DNA of 64,000 nucleotides, from contig CAWBYA010000008.1 in assembly GCA_963792895.1 (NCBI GenBank), forward strand, positions 310,001 through 374,000, read 5' to 3'. This DNA comes from UBA6912 sp963792895. GTDB taxonomy: Bacteria; Actinomycetota; Acidimicrobiia; Spongiisociales; UBA5794. The notes beneath the pieces were generated by a model. It searched no databases, was not told the DNA's origin, and worked only from the letters and a program-made list of their open reading frames with translations. Positions 20,389-28,151 of this stretch are shown piece after piece; position 1 is the first letter of the stretch; each line of letters opens with the position of its first letter. The translations under genes were made by a program, and so were the position numbers.

Positions 20389-22133
20389 AGACCGATGAAC
20401 GGATCGTCGCCCGAGTCGTCGACCTCTTCCTTGCGAGTGGCCCACGGCGGGAACGGAAACTCGAGCACGAGGGGAACTGGGATCGCCGGCTGGCTCAACA
20501 CCATCGTGCCCGGCTTGAGCAGCCTGGCTCTCGCTCGCGTCGACGGCAGCATCCAGCCGTACTCGGCGCGCTCGGCTTCCGCTGCGTCGAGCCGCCCCGC
20601 AACCCGAATGGCGGCGTTCTCCATCACCTCGGGAGCAACCCGCGACGCCGATTGCTGGGCTCCGACGAGGAGCACGCCGAGCGAGCGGCCGCGCTGAGCG
20701 ATGTCGATGAGCATGTCCTTGAGGGCGCTCGTCCCCTCTCGCGGTGCGTACTTGTTGAGCTCGTCGAGGACGACCACCGACAGTGGCAGTCGCTGTCCGG
20801 TTTGCTCCTTCTCGGCGAAGGTCTCGGCGAGAAGGGCTCCAACCACGAAGCGTTGACCCAAGTCGTGGAGCGATTGGATGCCGACCACGGTCACCTGAGC
20901 CGCCGTGCGGTCGATCCGCCTGCTCTCCCCCGACTGGACGAGGTGGCCCACCCGGTGGACGGCGGAGTGCAGCCGCCGGACGAATGCCGAAATCGTGCCC
21001 ATCTGGACCCTGCCGGTCCATTTCTGATCGGGCTCACCGTCTTCGGGATCGACGAACTCGGACACCTGGTCCACGAGGCTCCGTAGATCGGTGATGACGG
21101 CCTCGCCACGATTCGGCACCACCGAGTCACCGGGACGGTGACCCTCGATCGGATCCCGCAGCACGACGGCACCCGGCATCCCGGCAACGTCGACGGCGAA
21201 CCTGCGGAGCTGCGACCGCACTCGCTCCTCGATGAAGGGTATCTGGTTGCGCGATCCGTCCGCATCCGTGAAGAGGAACCGCAACAGCCCCTCCTCGATG
21301 AACTCGCGCGGTGTCCAGACGAAGGCGCTCACCCCCTCCTGGCGGCCTCCCGTATCGGGTACGACCACATCGCCCGTTCCTGGTCGGGGCGGCGCCCAGA
21401 AGGCGACCGACGGGTAGGGACCCGGGGCGACCTCGAGTTGCAGCCACCGAGCCGCCGCCTCGTCGTCGAAGAACCGATTGTGCTTGTCGAGCCACAGCAG
21501 ATCCTCGCCCTTCACGTTGAACACGAGGATGCGCAGATTGGCGGCGCCCTCACCCAGAATGTCGGGGCGACCGGTGAGCAAGCGAAGGAAGAACAAGGCG
21601 AACGACGTCTTCGTTGCGACCCCAGAGATGCCTGAGATCGACATGTGTCCGCCCTTGCGACCGTCGAAGAAGTCGAGATCGACGAAGACCGGCTCGCCGT
21701 CCCTGCCTATCCCAACAGGGAGCGGGCGATCCATCTCATCGACGTACAAGGCTTTCCGCCGCTGCTCTCCGGTGGCGCGCTCGACCACCTCGCCGGGATC
21801 GGGCGACACCCAAATCTCTGGTTCGACCCTGGTCACGGCAACCTGCGCCGATCGCACCTTCGCGGCGGGCAGAATGCCCTCTTCCGCGATGCGGTGGGTG
21901 TCGGACTCGAACTGCGCCCCCTCGTAGACCGCCTCCGCTTCCGTGACGACGCCGTAAGTGCGCACCTCCCCCTGCTTGGGCACCTGGGTGCGAACCACGA
22001 CGAGGTCGTCGAGTTGGAGATAGTCGTCGTCGTTCAGCACGACGCGGAATGCACTCGTGTTCGAGTGTTGGGTGCCGAGCACCCTGCCCACCCCTCGACT
22101 GCTCTCCGCACCGGTCGGTCCGGCGGCGGTCAC
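20385..22133 (-). CDS. herA: HerA-type hexameric DNA translocase (FtsK/HerA ATPase)
   Basis: The 582-residue protein has an N-terminal HAS-barrel-like region (about 1-120) and a RecA-fold ATPase core. The P-loop reads ISGISGVATKTSF, where Thr replaces the usual Gly before the Lys. Walker B is LSVVVLDELNKYAP, followed by the conserved GVLLVGAQQSASRV. HerA pumps DNA into the NurA nuclease. The gene sits directly after nurA (GTG 22133 within the nurA stop) and before sbcD (stop overlapping its GTG). This placement and the domain order make the assignment firm, although the P-loop deviates from archaeal HerA; related bacterial proteins annotated simply as ATP-binding protein share it. Confidence 0.87.
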   Translation of the reverse strand: MTAAGPTGAESSRGVGRVLGTQHSNTSAFRVVLNDDDYLQLDDLVVVRTQVPKQGEVRTYGVVTEAEAVYEGAQFESDTHRIAEEGILPAAKVRSAQVAVTRVEPEIWVSPDPGEVVERATGEQRRKALYVDEMDRPLPVGIGRDGEPVFVDLDFFDGRKGGHMSISGISGVATKTSFALFFLRLLTGRPDILGEGAANLRILVFNVKGEDLLWLDKHNRFFDDEAAARWLQLEVAPGPYPSVAFWAPPRPGTGDVVVPDTGGRQEGVSAFVWTPREFIEEGLLRFLFTDADGSRNQIPFIEERVRSQLRRFAVDVAGMPGAVVLRDPIEGHRPGDSVVPNRGEAVITDLRSLVDQVSEFVDPEDGEPDQKWTGRVQMGTISAFVRRLHSAVHRVGHLVQSGESRRIDRTAAQVTVVGIQSLHDLGQRFVVGALLAETFAEKEQTGQRLPLSVVVLDELNKYAPREGTSALKDMLIDIAQRGRSLGVLLVGAQQSASRVAPEVMENAAIRVAGRLDAAEAERAEYGWMLPSTRARARLLKPGTMVLSQPAIPVPLVLEFPFPPWATRKEEVDDSGDDPFIGL

Positions 22134-23092
22134 GATGCAGCTCCAAGGTCTCGGTGCGTACCCATCACGGCGGACCGTAGCGCACGATGGACGAAGGATC
22201 GATCACCCAGCCTTCGCCGGAGCTCTCGCTCGAGGGCAGCAATCGGGACGAGGTTCTGCGGGGCCCGGGGCTCGACGTGCGGGAGCGAAGCGACCAGCGG
22301 GAGAATCGAGGTCGTGCGGTCGGCAACTCGCCGTGCCGTTGCGAGATCGAGATGGCTGGACACCTCGGCACGCACGACTCCCGTCCAACTGTGTCCGCCG
22401 GGAATCTCGGCAAGGCGGAAGTACCACGAGTATCGCGGGAAGGCGCCGCCTTTCCCGATGAGGAACAGCGGGGTTCTCTGCGCCGTCCGGAGCCTGGCGA
22501 TGATGCCGCCCGACCCGGGCGACAGATAGGGCGCACGGTGAGTCTTGATGTACCCGACCTTCTCGGTAGCCGAGAGGTCATTGATCGGACCATCGGCCAC
22601 CACGAAGGTCCCCCGCTGCGCGAGTTGCTCGGACAACACAGCCTCAGCCTTTCGCATCGCACCGTGGAAGCGCTGGATCAATGCCCCGGGATCGGTATCC
22701 GGCACCGACTCCGATCGATAGGCGAGCTGCGGCCCCGCGACCGGCACCGGCATGGCTTTCCCGTGCCCGAATACGGCGAGCCGATCGATCCTGACCTGCT
22801 CGATGTCACTGCGCGGTACCTCACGATGCCAGCACACCGCACCGACGGCATACGTGCCGCAGATCCCAGGAATCGGCCCGCCGGGCTCATCGATCGTCAG
22901 CCGCGCGTCGACCCTCCGGACGCCGTCGACGAACGCGACGACCTCGATCCCGTCGTCGACGCCGGCGATCGGTGACCACGGTCCATCGACCTCGACGGAC
23001 TCGTCGACCTTGCCCTCATCGGCAAGCGACTCGTCTGGCTCGAACGGGCTGCCGTACTCCGGCGCCCACCCCTCTACATGCAATCGTGACAT
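22130..23092 (-). CDS. nurA: NurA-domain 5'-3' nuclease
   Basis: The 320-residue protein has the NurA-domain pattern: an acidic metal-binding strand VVAFVDGVRRVDARL about 50 residues in, FVVADGPIND in the middle, and VGYIKTHRAPYL after it. C-terminal segments include RTPLFLIG and SWYFRLAE. NurA forms a dimer fed by the HerA hexamer to resect DNA ends. It heads the nurA-herA-sbcD-sbcC operon. ATG 23092 is chosen because TACCAT lies 7 nt upstream (leaderless pattern) and homology begins just after it; an open frame continues upstream through repeats and is not coding. Confidence 0.82.
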   Translation of the reverse strand: MSRLHVEGWAPEYGSPFEPDESLADEGKVDESVEVDGPWSPIAGVDDGIEVVAFVDGVRRVDARLTIDEPGGPIPGICGTYAVGAVCWHREVPRSDIEQVRIDRLAVFGHGKAMPVPVAGPQLAYRSESVPDTDPGALIQRFHGAMRKAEAVLSEQLAQRGTFVVADGPINDLSATEKVGYIKTHRAPYLSPGSGGIIARLRTAQRTPLFLIGKGGAFPRYSWYFRLAEIPGGHSWTGVVRAEVSSHLDLATARRVADRTTSILPLVASLPHVEPRAPQNLVPIAALERELRRRLGDRSFVHRALRSAVMGTHRDLGAAS

Positions 23093-23105
23093 CGCTGCGA
23101 TGGTA
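23090..23105 (-). promoter_or_regulatory. leaderless -10 element (TACCAT) of the nurA operon
   Basis: On the minus strand TACCAT (23105-23100) ends 7 nt before ATG 23092. This is the only promoter-like element visible before the four-gene operon. Confidence 0.5.
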
Positions 23106-23156
23106 CCGACAGGCTGCGACACAAAAGAGCACCGCGGTCTGACTTCGGCGGTCGGT

Positions 23157-23210
23157 GATCCGACGTCTGACGTCAGCGATCCGACGTCTGGAGCCTGACG
23201 TCTGACGTCT
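23157..23210. repeat. cluster of five GACGTC palindromes with a 13-bp direct repeat
   Basis: Five GACGTC hexamers start at 23162, 23169, 23183, 23197 and 23204. The 13-mer GATCCGACGTCTG occurs at 23157 and 23178. The cluster lies between the 5' end of the nurA operon and the 3' end of the GNAT gene. The function is unknown: it could be a regulatory-protein site array, a terminator-like structure or decayed small repeats. Confidence 0.7.
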
Positions 23211-23216
23211 ACCGTC

Positions 23217-24128
23217 TCACAGGACCTTGACCATCTCGTGCTCGCCGCTTGCGATACGCCCCGTCGGCTCGTAGCCCAGTGACCGGTAGAACTGCTCAGG
23301 ACCGTTGCTGCCGGGGACATAGCTCAGGTAGACGAGATGCCCACCGGGCCGGGTGCGCACATAGTCCTCGGTCAGCTCCATGGCCCGCCGTCCGTATCCC
23401 CTGCGCTGAAAACGGCGGTCGATCATGAAGCGCCACACGTAGTATCTCGGCTGCTCGTCGTCGTCGGACAGCATCACGAAGCCCACAAGCGTGTCGGCTG
23501 CGTACACCGCCCTCGGCCACACCTTGGTGGCCGTGTACGCCTGAGCCAGCGACACCGCGTTCGGTGCGACGAAGCCACGCTGGTGGGCGGCGACGTCGAG
23601 AGCACAGACGGCGCGCACGTTCTCGGCGTCGATGGCTCGCAGCGTCACCTGGGCGCCGGCACCGGGACCTGGACGGGGAACGGCTCCAACAGCGAGCCGT
23701 TTGGAGAAGTTCACCAGCTCCTCCTCCTCCTGGTAGCCGACCGCAGCGTGTGCTCGCCGCGACACTTCGTTGTCGAGGAGTGCGTCGGACCCCATCTCGA
23801 CGCATCCGCTCTCGATCGCCCAGTTCTCCGCCGCAGCGACCAACGCTCGGCCAATCCCGTTGCGACGCCTGTGTTCGGCCACCCACCAGCCCTCGAGGTA
23901 GCCAACGGGCGACGTGACACACCCGTCGGCGTGACGACGAAGTGACACCTCCACGAACCCTTGGAGCGCGCCTTCGCCCTCGTCCCAGACGAACACGCCC
24001 TGGTCCCCGCCGCCGAGGTGCCCGCGGATGTTCTCATTCAGCTCGTCCGGGGGAATGTCCGGCCAGAGGCGAGCGCGCATCGTCCACCACTCGGCTTCGT
24101 CATCGAACGTCGCGGCACGCACCGACAC
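23217..24128 (-). CDS. double GNAT acetyltransferase: AAC(6')-like plus SpeG/diamine-acetyltransferase-like
   Basis: The 303-residue protein contains two complete GNAT folds. Residues 1-150 resemble aminoglycoside 6'-N-acetyltransferases: TMRARLWPD, GFVEVSLRRHADGCVTSPVGYLEGWWV, RRRNGIGRALV (acetyl-CoA loop) and SDALLDNEVSRRAH. Residues 160-303 resemble polyamine acetyltransferases (BltD/SpeG type): GFVAPNAVSLAQAY, the pyrophosphate loop RRFQRRGYGRRAM, and YLSYVPGSNGPEQFYRSLGYEPTG. GTG 24128 has TAGGAT 6 nt upstream. Whether the first domain actually acetylates aminoglycosides cannot be told from sequence. Confidence 0.82.
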   Translation of the reverse strand: MSVRAATFDDEAEWWTMRARLWPDIPPDELNENIRGHLGGGDQGVFVWDEGEGALQGFVEVSLRRHADGCVTSPVGYLEGWWVAEHRRRNGIGRALVAAAENWAIESGCVEMGSDALLDNEVSRRAHAAVGYQEEEELVNFSKRLAVGAVPRPGPGAGAQVTLRAIDAENVRAVCALDVAAHQRGFVAPNAVSLAQAYTATKVWPRAVYAADTLVGFVMLSDDDEQPRYYVWRFMIDRRFQRRGYGRRAMELTEDYVRTRPGGHLVYLSYVPGSNGPEQFYRSLGYEPTGRIASGEHEMVKVL

Positions 24129-24140
24129 CGTTCGATCCTA
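24126..24140 (-). promoter_or_regulatory. leaderless -10 element (TAGGAT) of the double GNAT gene
   Basis: On the minus strand TAGGAT (24140-24135) ends 6 nt before GTG 24128. Confidence 0.5.
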
Positions 24141-24338
24141 GGACGCAAGCAGAGAGAAGAAGGTGTGCTCCCGGCTGATGGAGACCGCGCCTGGTGGGTA
24201 GCCGAGAGCTCGAAAGGAGCGCTTCGTTGCCGTGTGCGCACCTCCCGGCGCGGCCCATCGCCGGGCGGTTCGGCAATGTCGCCGAACTCGTCGCGACGGG
24301 ACCTACGATCATCGCCGCACCCCTGCGAACGGAGCGAC

Positions 24339-25601
24339 GTGGAAGTCATCGAGCGTCTGATCGAGCTCCTGGTGATCCTCGCCGGTGCCAAGATCGGCGC
24401 CGAGATCATGACTCGAATCCGCCAACCGGCCGTGATCGGCGAGTTGCTCGTCGGCATGGTGATCGGAGCAAGCGTCCTCGGCTGGATCGCCATCGACGAG
24501 GGCGGGGTGATATCGATCATGGCCGAGATCGGAGTGATCCTCTTGCTGTTCGAAGTCGGGCTCGAAACGGACGTTCGCGACTTCGTCCGGCTGGGAGGTT
24601 CCGCGCTGTCGGTCGCCTCGATCGGTGTCGCGACGCCGTTCCTGCTTGGTTTCGGGGCTGCCAAGCTGCTGTCGATCGATGGCGGCAGTACCGAGGTCGC
24701 CCTGTTCATCGGTGCCTCGATGACGGCGACGAGCGTCGGTATCACGGCCCGGGTGTTCGCCGACCTCAAGCGGCTCCAGACCGACGAGGCGAAGACGATC
24801 ATCGGGGCCGCCGTGATCGACGACATCATGGGCCTCATCATCCTGGCCGTCGTCGTCGGCTTGCTCGGCGCCGACGGCTCCTTCCAGATCACTTCGGTTC
24901 TCACGATCACCGCCAAAGCACTCTTCTTCCTCGGCGGGGTCATGGTGATCGGCATTCCCCTCATCCGGCACTACTTCCGTTTCCTCGGCTGGCTCCGAGT
25001 CGAGGGCAGCTACGTCGTCGGTGCGTTCGCTTTCGCGGTTGCCGTCGGGATCGCCGCAGAGGAGGTCGCAGGCCTCGACCCGATCGTCGGAGCCTTTGCC
25101 GCCGGTCTCGTTGCCGCCCAGTCGGGGCACCATGAGCGGGTCTTCCGGGAGTTGCGGCCGATCGTCTATCTGTTCGTCCCGATCTTCTTCCTCTCGATCG
25201 GAGCTCGCGTCGATGTCGGCGTGCTCGCCGACCCACAAGTGCTGATCGCAGGCGGGTTGATCTCGGTGCTGGCGATGGCAGGCAAGGTGGTCGCCGGACT
25301 CGGCGTGTGGGGCACCACCGACAGATGGATAGTCGGCGTCGGCATGATTCCTCGTGGTGAGGTCGGGTTGATCTTCGCTGCCCTCGGCTCCACCCAGCTC
25401 GCCGCCGTCGTCGGGCCGGAGGAGACTGCCATCGTCGTGTTGATGGTGGTGGTGACGACGATCGTCGCGCCGATCGTGCTCAACCGTATGTTGCGCAGCC
25501 GGCCGATGCCGGCGGCTGAAGTGACACCGCCGCTCGAGGAGATGCTCCTTGATTCACCGATGCTCGGCGGCGCCGAGGTGGACGAGTCGGGCGAGGACTG
25601 A
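24339..25601 (+). CDS. CPA2-family cation:proton antiporter (second in window)
   Basis: The 420-residue protein has about 12 membrane segments and the KefB/NapA-like signatures GELLVGMVIGASVLGW, LLLFEVGLETDVRDF and VIDDIMGLIILAVV (the conserved ion-binding acidic pair). It differs from the 10.2-kb antiporter in having no adjacent TrkA partner and in ending with a short acidic tail. GTG 24339 is preceded by GGAG at 5 nt, and a TACGAT hexamer at about 24304 would give a transcript with a short leader. The long upstream open frame antisense to the GNAT gene is rejected. Confidence 0.87.
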   Translation: MEVIERLIELLVILAGAKIGAEIMTRIRQPAVIGELLVGMVIGASVLGWIAIDEGGVISIMAEIGVILLLFEVGLETDVRDFVRLGGSALSVASIGVATPFLLGFGAAKLLSIDGGSTEVALFIGASMTATSVGITARVFADLKRLQTDEAKTIIGAAVIDDIMGLIILAVVVGLLGADGSFQITSVLTITAKALFFLGGVMVIGIPLIRHYFRFLGWLRVEGSYVVGAFAFAVAVGIAAEEVAGLDPIVGAFAAGLVAAQSGHHERVFRELRPIVYLFVPIFFLSIGARVDVGVLADPQVLIAGGLISVLAMAGKVVAGLGVWGTTDRWIVGVGMIPRGEVGLIFAALGSTQLAAVVGPEETAIVVLMVVVTTIVAPIVLNRMLRSRPMPAAEVTPPLEEMLLDSPMLGGAEVDESGED

Positions 25602-25627
25602 CGAATCGGTCGTGTGGCGACCCGCGA

Positions 25628-25649
25628 GGCCCGGCCGTGAGGCCGGGTC
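25628..25649 (+). terminator. GC-rich hairpin between convergent genes
   Basis: CCCGGCC-GTGA-GGCCGGG is a 7-bp perfect stem, 9 bp with a G-T pair, shortly after the antiporter stop. It could serve either of the two convergent genes. Confidence 0.6.
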
Positions 25650-25730
25650 CGCTCTCCCCCTGAGGGCGGGCCGCTCGGGCCCAAGCATCACCCGTCGGCT
25701 CGCCCAGGGGCTCTCCTGTCCGCTGAGCCT

Positions 25731-26669
25731 CTAGAGCCGGCCGATGCGGTCGATCAAGAGGTCGAAGAAGCCCTCGGCATCGACATCGCTGATCACGAGT
25801 GCGTTGGGTTTGCTCCCGGTGACTCCCCACCAGTCGACCACCGTCATCCCCATGGTCGCCTCCGAATGGTGCTCGATGGCCACGTGACACCGCCGCCCGG
25901 CGAACAGGCCCGGTTCGAGCAAGAAGGCGATGACGCATGGGTCGTGGAGCGGGGCTCCATCCGTCCCGTACTTCGCCTCGTCGTAGCGATCGAAGAAGTC
26001 GAGCATGCCGGCGACGGCATCGCCCACCCTCGTCCCAAGCGCCCTGAATCGCGCAATCCGTTCGTCGGAGGTGAGCGCCTTGTGCGTGACGTCGAGCGGA
26101 AGCATGGTGATCGGGACACCGCTGGCGAACACCACGTGCGCGGCATGTGGGTCGACGTAGATGTTGAACTCGGCCGCGGGGGTGACGTTTCCGCCTTCGA
26201 AGAAGCCGCCGCCCATCATCACCAGCTCTCGGAGACGGCCTGCCACGCGCGGCTCCTTCACCATCGCCATCGCCACATTCGTCAGCGGGCCGAGGGTGCA
26301 CAGGGTGATCTTGCCCTCCGGTGCGCCCATGACGATGTCGACGATCGCATCGACCCCGTGACGGGAGCTCAATGGGATCGTCGGCTGGGGCAGTTCGACA
26401 CCGTCGATGCCGGACGGCCCATGCACGTACTCGGCGGTGAAGAGGTCCCGCACCATCGGCCTGGCGCAGCCTGCATACACCGGAACGTCGGTGCGCCCGG
26501 CGAGCTCGACCATCATCGCAGCGTTGCGGGAGGTGAGGTCGAGCTGGACGTTGCCTGCGACGGTCGTGACCGCGACGACGTCGAGCTCGGGTGAGGCAAG
26601 CGCGGTCAGGAGCGCGACCGCGTCATCCTGTCCGGGATCGGTGTCGATGATGATGGGGCGAGCTGCCAC
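25731..26669 (-). CDS. inosine/uridine-preferring nucleoside hydrolase
   Basis: The 312-residue enzyme cleaves the N-glycosidic bond of ribonucleosides. The Ca2+-binding signature DTDPGQDDA is at residues 8-16. MMGGGFFEGGNVTPAAEFNIYVDPHAA and the C-terminal HDPCVIAFLL fit the family. GTG 26669 starts one nt after the stop of the upstream ribokinase gene, so the two form an operon: nucleoside to base plus ribose, then ribose to ribose-5-phosphate. Substrate preference cannot be read directly. Confidence 0.92.
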   Translation of the reverse strand: MAARPIIIDTDPGQDDAVALLTALASPELDVVAVTTVAGNVQLDLTSRNAAMMVELAGRTDVPVYAGCARPMVRDLFTAEYVHGPSGIDGVELPQPTIPLSSRHGVDAIVDIVMGAPEGKITLCTLGPLTNVAMAMVKEPRVAGRLRELVMMGGGFFEGGNVTPAAEFNIYVDPHAAHVVFASGVPITMLPLDVTHKALTSDERIARFRALGTRVGDAVAGMLDFFDRYDEAKYGTDGAPLHDPCVIAFLLEPGLFAGRRCHVAIEHHSEATMGMTVVDWWGVTGSKPNALVISDVDAEGFFDLLIDRIGRL

Positions 26670-26670
26670 G

Positions 26671-27576
26671 TCAGCCGCCAACCAGGCTGCGCACCTGCTC
26701 TGCGGTCGGCAGCGCCGTTTGCGCTCCCTGCTTGGTGACGGCGAACGCGCCGGCGGCCACCGCCCAGCGAACCGCGTCCTCGAGAGCGAGGTCGCGAGCC
26801 AGCCCGTCGGCGAGTGCGGCGCAGAACGCATCACCTGCACCCGTCGTGTCGACGGCGTCGACACGCGGCGCCTCCACATGGACCTCGGCGTCGCCGCTCA
26901 CCAACATCGCTCCCGACGGTCCGAGGGTGACAACGATCGCCCCCGGACCGCGCACCCGTCGCGCCTGGGCGATGACCCCGTCCACATCGGCGACTTCGCT
27001 CGCACCGACCAGGAGCGCAAGCTCCGAGCGGTTCGGCACCAAGACGTCGATGAGTGACAGCAACTCCGGGCCGAGACGCTGGGCAGGTGCGGGGTTCAGC
27101 ACGAACGTGCCGCCCGACAGTTGGGCCGCCGCCTTCACGGCGGGCAGTGGCACTTCGAGCTGCGCCAGGGTCACGGCCGCCCGCTCGAACAGGTCAGATG
27201 ATGCGGCGACATCCTCGGCGGACAGCGTGCCGTTGGCGCCGGGGATCACGGCGATCACGTTCTCGGCATCCTCCGCGAGGAAGATGTAGGCCTGCCCCGT
27301 CGGGGCATCGATGGTCACCGACACGCCGTCGACGTCGACGCCCTCGGCGACCAGTGCCCGCAGGTAGGACGTGCCGTCGCCGTCGACACCGACACGCCCC
27401 ACGAGTGCCGCCGGTCGCCCGAGACGCGCCACCGCCAACGCTTGGTTGGCCCCCTTCCCACCCCGGTACGTGGCGACGTCTCTGCCGAGAACGGTCTCCC
27501 CGGGAGCCGGGATACGGGCCACGCGCACCACTGTGTCCTTGTTGAGGCTTCCAATGACGGTGATGTGGTCGCTCAT
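26671..27576 (-). CDS. rbsK: ribokinase (PfkB family)
   Basis: The 301-residue PfkB-fold sugar kinase has the N-terminal GSLNKDTVVRVARIPAPGET, the first signature GGKGANQALAVARLG, and the catalytic DTTGAGDAFCAAL near residue 240. The ATP-binding VTLGPSGA precedes it. It is translated just upstream of the nucleoside hydrolase with a one-base gap, which supports a nucleoside-ribose salvage role rather than sugar import; there is no ribose transporter nearby. ATG 27576 has TAGGCT 9 nt upstream, suggesting a leader of only 1-2 nt. Confidence 0.93.
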   Translation of the reverse strand: MSDHITVIGSLNKDTVVRVARIPAPGETVLGRDVATYRGGKGANQALAVARLGRPAALVGRVGVDGDGTSYLRALVAEGVDVDGVSVTIDAPTGQAYIFLAEDAENVIAVIPGANGTLSAEDVAASSDLFERAAVTLAQLEVPLPAVKAAAQLSGGTFVLNPAPAQRLGPELLSLIDVLVPNRSELALLVGASEVADVDGVIAQARRVRGPGAIVVTLGPSGAMLVSGDAEVHVEAPRVDAVDTTGAGDAFCAALADGLARDLALEDAVRWAVAAGAFAVTKQGAQTALPTAEQVRSLVGG

Positions 27577-27670
27577 GGAGGCGGCAGCCTATCGCGATCG
27601 GCTCGGTGCGGCACACGCCACCCGACGACTTGGGGCATAATGCGGCCAATCGCCGACCCGAGGAGTCGCC

Positions 27671-28093
27671 ATGGCCACCGACGTCACCCGCATCGACAGT
27701 GAAGCCATCGAAGCGTCCCCGGTCGCTCGCAACGCCACCCGCAGCCGGCACGACCCCATCTCCGGCAGAGTCGCCGCCGCGCTGCTCATGGCGTGGGTTG
27801 CCGGCGTCGCGTGGGTCTTTGCGATCACTCCGGCGCCGGATCCGGCTGCTCCCATCGGCACGCTCGATGTGCTCGTGTCACTCGCTCTCTATGGCTCATG
27901 GGGAGCGGTAGTGAGCGGTCTGGCCCGCCGCCGCCGAATGGGCATCAACGCCGGCATCGTTGGCGGCATCATGCTGGCCGGCGCCGGTCTGCTCTGCCTG
28001 GCGACCGGGCACACGGGGGCATGGATCGCCGGACAGATCGTCGTCGGCGCAGGTCTTGCGGCGATGAGCGCCACTGCATCCAAGCTGACCTGA
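27671..28093 (+). CDS. small hypothetical membrane protein
   Basis: The 140-residue protein has a polar N-terminus (about 30 residues) and about four hydrophobic segments separated by a basic loop (GLARRRRMG). I do not recognise a family. ATG 27671 is preceded by GAGGAG at 7 nt and a CATAAT hexamer about 30 nt upstream, so expression is plausible. It is divergent from ribokinase and convergent with the PQQ sugar dehydrogenase. Confidence 0.7.
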   Translation: MATDVTRIDSEAIEASPVARNATRSRHDPISGRVAAALLMAWVAGVAWVFAITPAPDPAAPIGTLDVLVSLALYGSWGAVVSGLARRRRMGINAGIVGGIMLAGAGLLCLATGHTGAWIAGQIVVGAGLAAMSATASKLT

Positions 28094-28151
28094 CCACGAC
28101 GCCGCCCAGCAGGTGCGCGAGCCCGGGACGGAGAGCCCACGTGGGAGAGAG

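Noticed and set aside
24339..25601. Second antiporter as part of a KefB/KefF or Trk system
   Set aside because: There is no TrkA-N domain in the chain and no regulator next door, so only the general CPA2 assignment is supported.
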